From positions 896,217 to 939,366 of the forward strand of contig NZ_SSHH01000002.1 of assembly GCF_004965515.1 (NCBI RefSeq): a DNA stretch of 43,150 nucleotides. Reading direction: 5' to 3'. The position numbers were made by a program, and so were the translations under genes. Below, in pieces: positions 42,768-43,150 of this stretch. The stretch comes from Alteraurantiacibacter aquimixticola. Its GTDB lineage: Bacteria > Pseudomonadota > Alphaproteobacteria > Sphingomonadales > Sphingomonadaceae. Below the pieces are notes generated by a model. The model saw nothing but the letters and a program-made list of their open reading frames with translations, had not been told where the DNA came from and ran no database searches. Position 1 is the first letter of the stretch; each line of letters opens with the position of its first letter.

Positions 42768-43150
42768 ATGGAATTCACCCGCCTGAACCCGATGACCGGC
42801 GATGTCGCCTCCAGTGCCGAGGCAATGCAGCCGGGCGATATTCCCGCAATCGCCGCCAGGGCGCAGGCCGGTTTTGCCGAGTGGTCGAAGCTGGGCCCCA
42901 ATGCCCACCGCGCGGTGTTGAACAAGGCCGCCGATGCGCTGATGGCGAAGAAGGACGATTTCGTCGCCGCGATGATGGGGGAAATCGGCGCGACGGCGGG
43001 CTGGGCCATGTTCAACCTGGGCCTGGCCGCCGGGATGGTCCGCGAAGCAGCAGCGATCACCACGCAGATTTCGGGCGAGGTTATCCCCTCCGATCACGAA
43101 GGCACCATCGCCATGGCCCTGCGCGAACCGGTGGGCGTGATGCTCGGCAT
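42768..43150 (+). CDS. Aldehyde dehydrogenase, N-terminal part (cut by window edge)
   Basis: The first 127 codons of an NAD(P)+-dependent aldehyde dehydrogenase. It begins MEFTRLNPMTGDVASSAEAM and continues with AIAARAQAGFAEWSKLGPNAHRAVLNKAADAL and a later ALREPVGVMLG, which leads into the N-terminal Rossmann region. The pattern resembles vanillin/benzaldehyde/salicylaldehyde dehydrogenases, but the catalytic Cys and Glu lie beyond the window, so the substrate stays open. GAGAGGAA lies eight bases before the ATG. Confidence 0.88.
   Translation, partial: MEFTRLNPMTGDVASSAEAMQPGDIPAIAARAQAGFAEWSKLGPNAHRAVLNKAADALMAKKDDFVAAMMGEIGATAGWAMFNLGLAAGMVREAAAITTQISGEVIPSDHEGTIAMALREPVGVMLG

Overview
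The window is one stretch of a GC-rich alphaproteobacterial chromosome. It looks like Sphingomonadales, probably an Erythrobacter-like lineage. The reasons are three large TonB-dependent receptors (one Oar-like), a split glycine decarboxylase (gcvPA/gcvPB), a Rhodobacter-type phosphatidylethanolamine N-methyltransferase, and dense packing with ATGA start/stop overlaps. I saw no tRNA, rRNA, CRISPR array, transposase or prophage gene. Both ends cut genes: a VIT-family transporter on the left and an aldehyde dehydrogenase on the right.

Layout. 1-3.5 kb: a UspA-VIT operon diverges from an erythromycin-esterase-like / dienelactone-hydrolase-like / phosphoribosyltransferase operon. The 209-bp gap between them carries two FNR/FixK-type palindromes, one suitably placed for each operon, so this looks like a low-oxygen or redox stress block. 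3.7-8.6 kb: a membrane-lipid neighbourhood with a lysophospholipase-like hydrolase, PmtA, an overlapping membrane protein with Mpo1/DUF962-like histidine motifs, a membrane-anchored class III aminotransferase, and phosphatidylserine decarboxylase. 8.6-11 kb: a secreted S1/P1 nuclease and AMP nucleosidase. 11-14.5 kb: an Oar-like TonB-dependent receptor with a clear terminator and a promoter overlapped by a LacI-type palindrome. 14.8-18.5 kb: a TPR protein and a FecR-domain protein, convergent with a CHASE2 adenylate cyclase.

18.5-25.5 kb: gcvT-gcvH-gcvPA-gcvPB runs directly behind a secreted zinc metalloprotease and ahead of the cyclase, all on the minus strand with almost no gaps. 25.5-30.9 kb: an Lrp/AsnC regulator, preceded by a tiny overlapping leader ORF and a palindrome-rich divergent region, then a TonB-dependent receptor and an M20 amidohydrolase. 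With the divergent metalloprotease this suggests peptide or amidated-amino-acid scavenging that could feed glycine into the Gcv system. 31-38.2 kb: two small overlapping unknown ORFs, then a TetR regulator and a complete tripartite RND efflux pump, with a 14-bp motif shared by the tetR start and the pump promoter region. 38.2-42.3 kb: a siderophore-type TonB receptor, a small membrane protein and a PepSY membrane protein behind a Fur-box-like site. 42.8 kb to the end: an aldehyde dehydrogenase.

Most enzymes belong to recognisable families. The less described material lies in the combinations and the regulatory DNA: the PmtA/Mpo1-like/aminotransferase/Psd lipid block, the TPR-FecR/CHASE2-cyclase module, the Lrp leader-ORF arrangement, the FNR-box pair, and the small ORFs before tetR.
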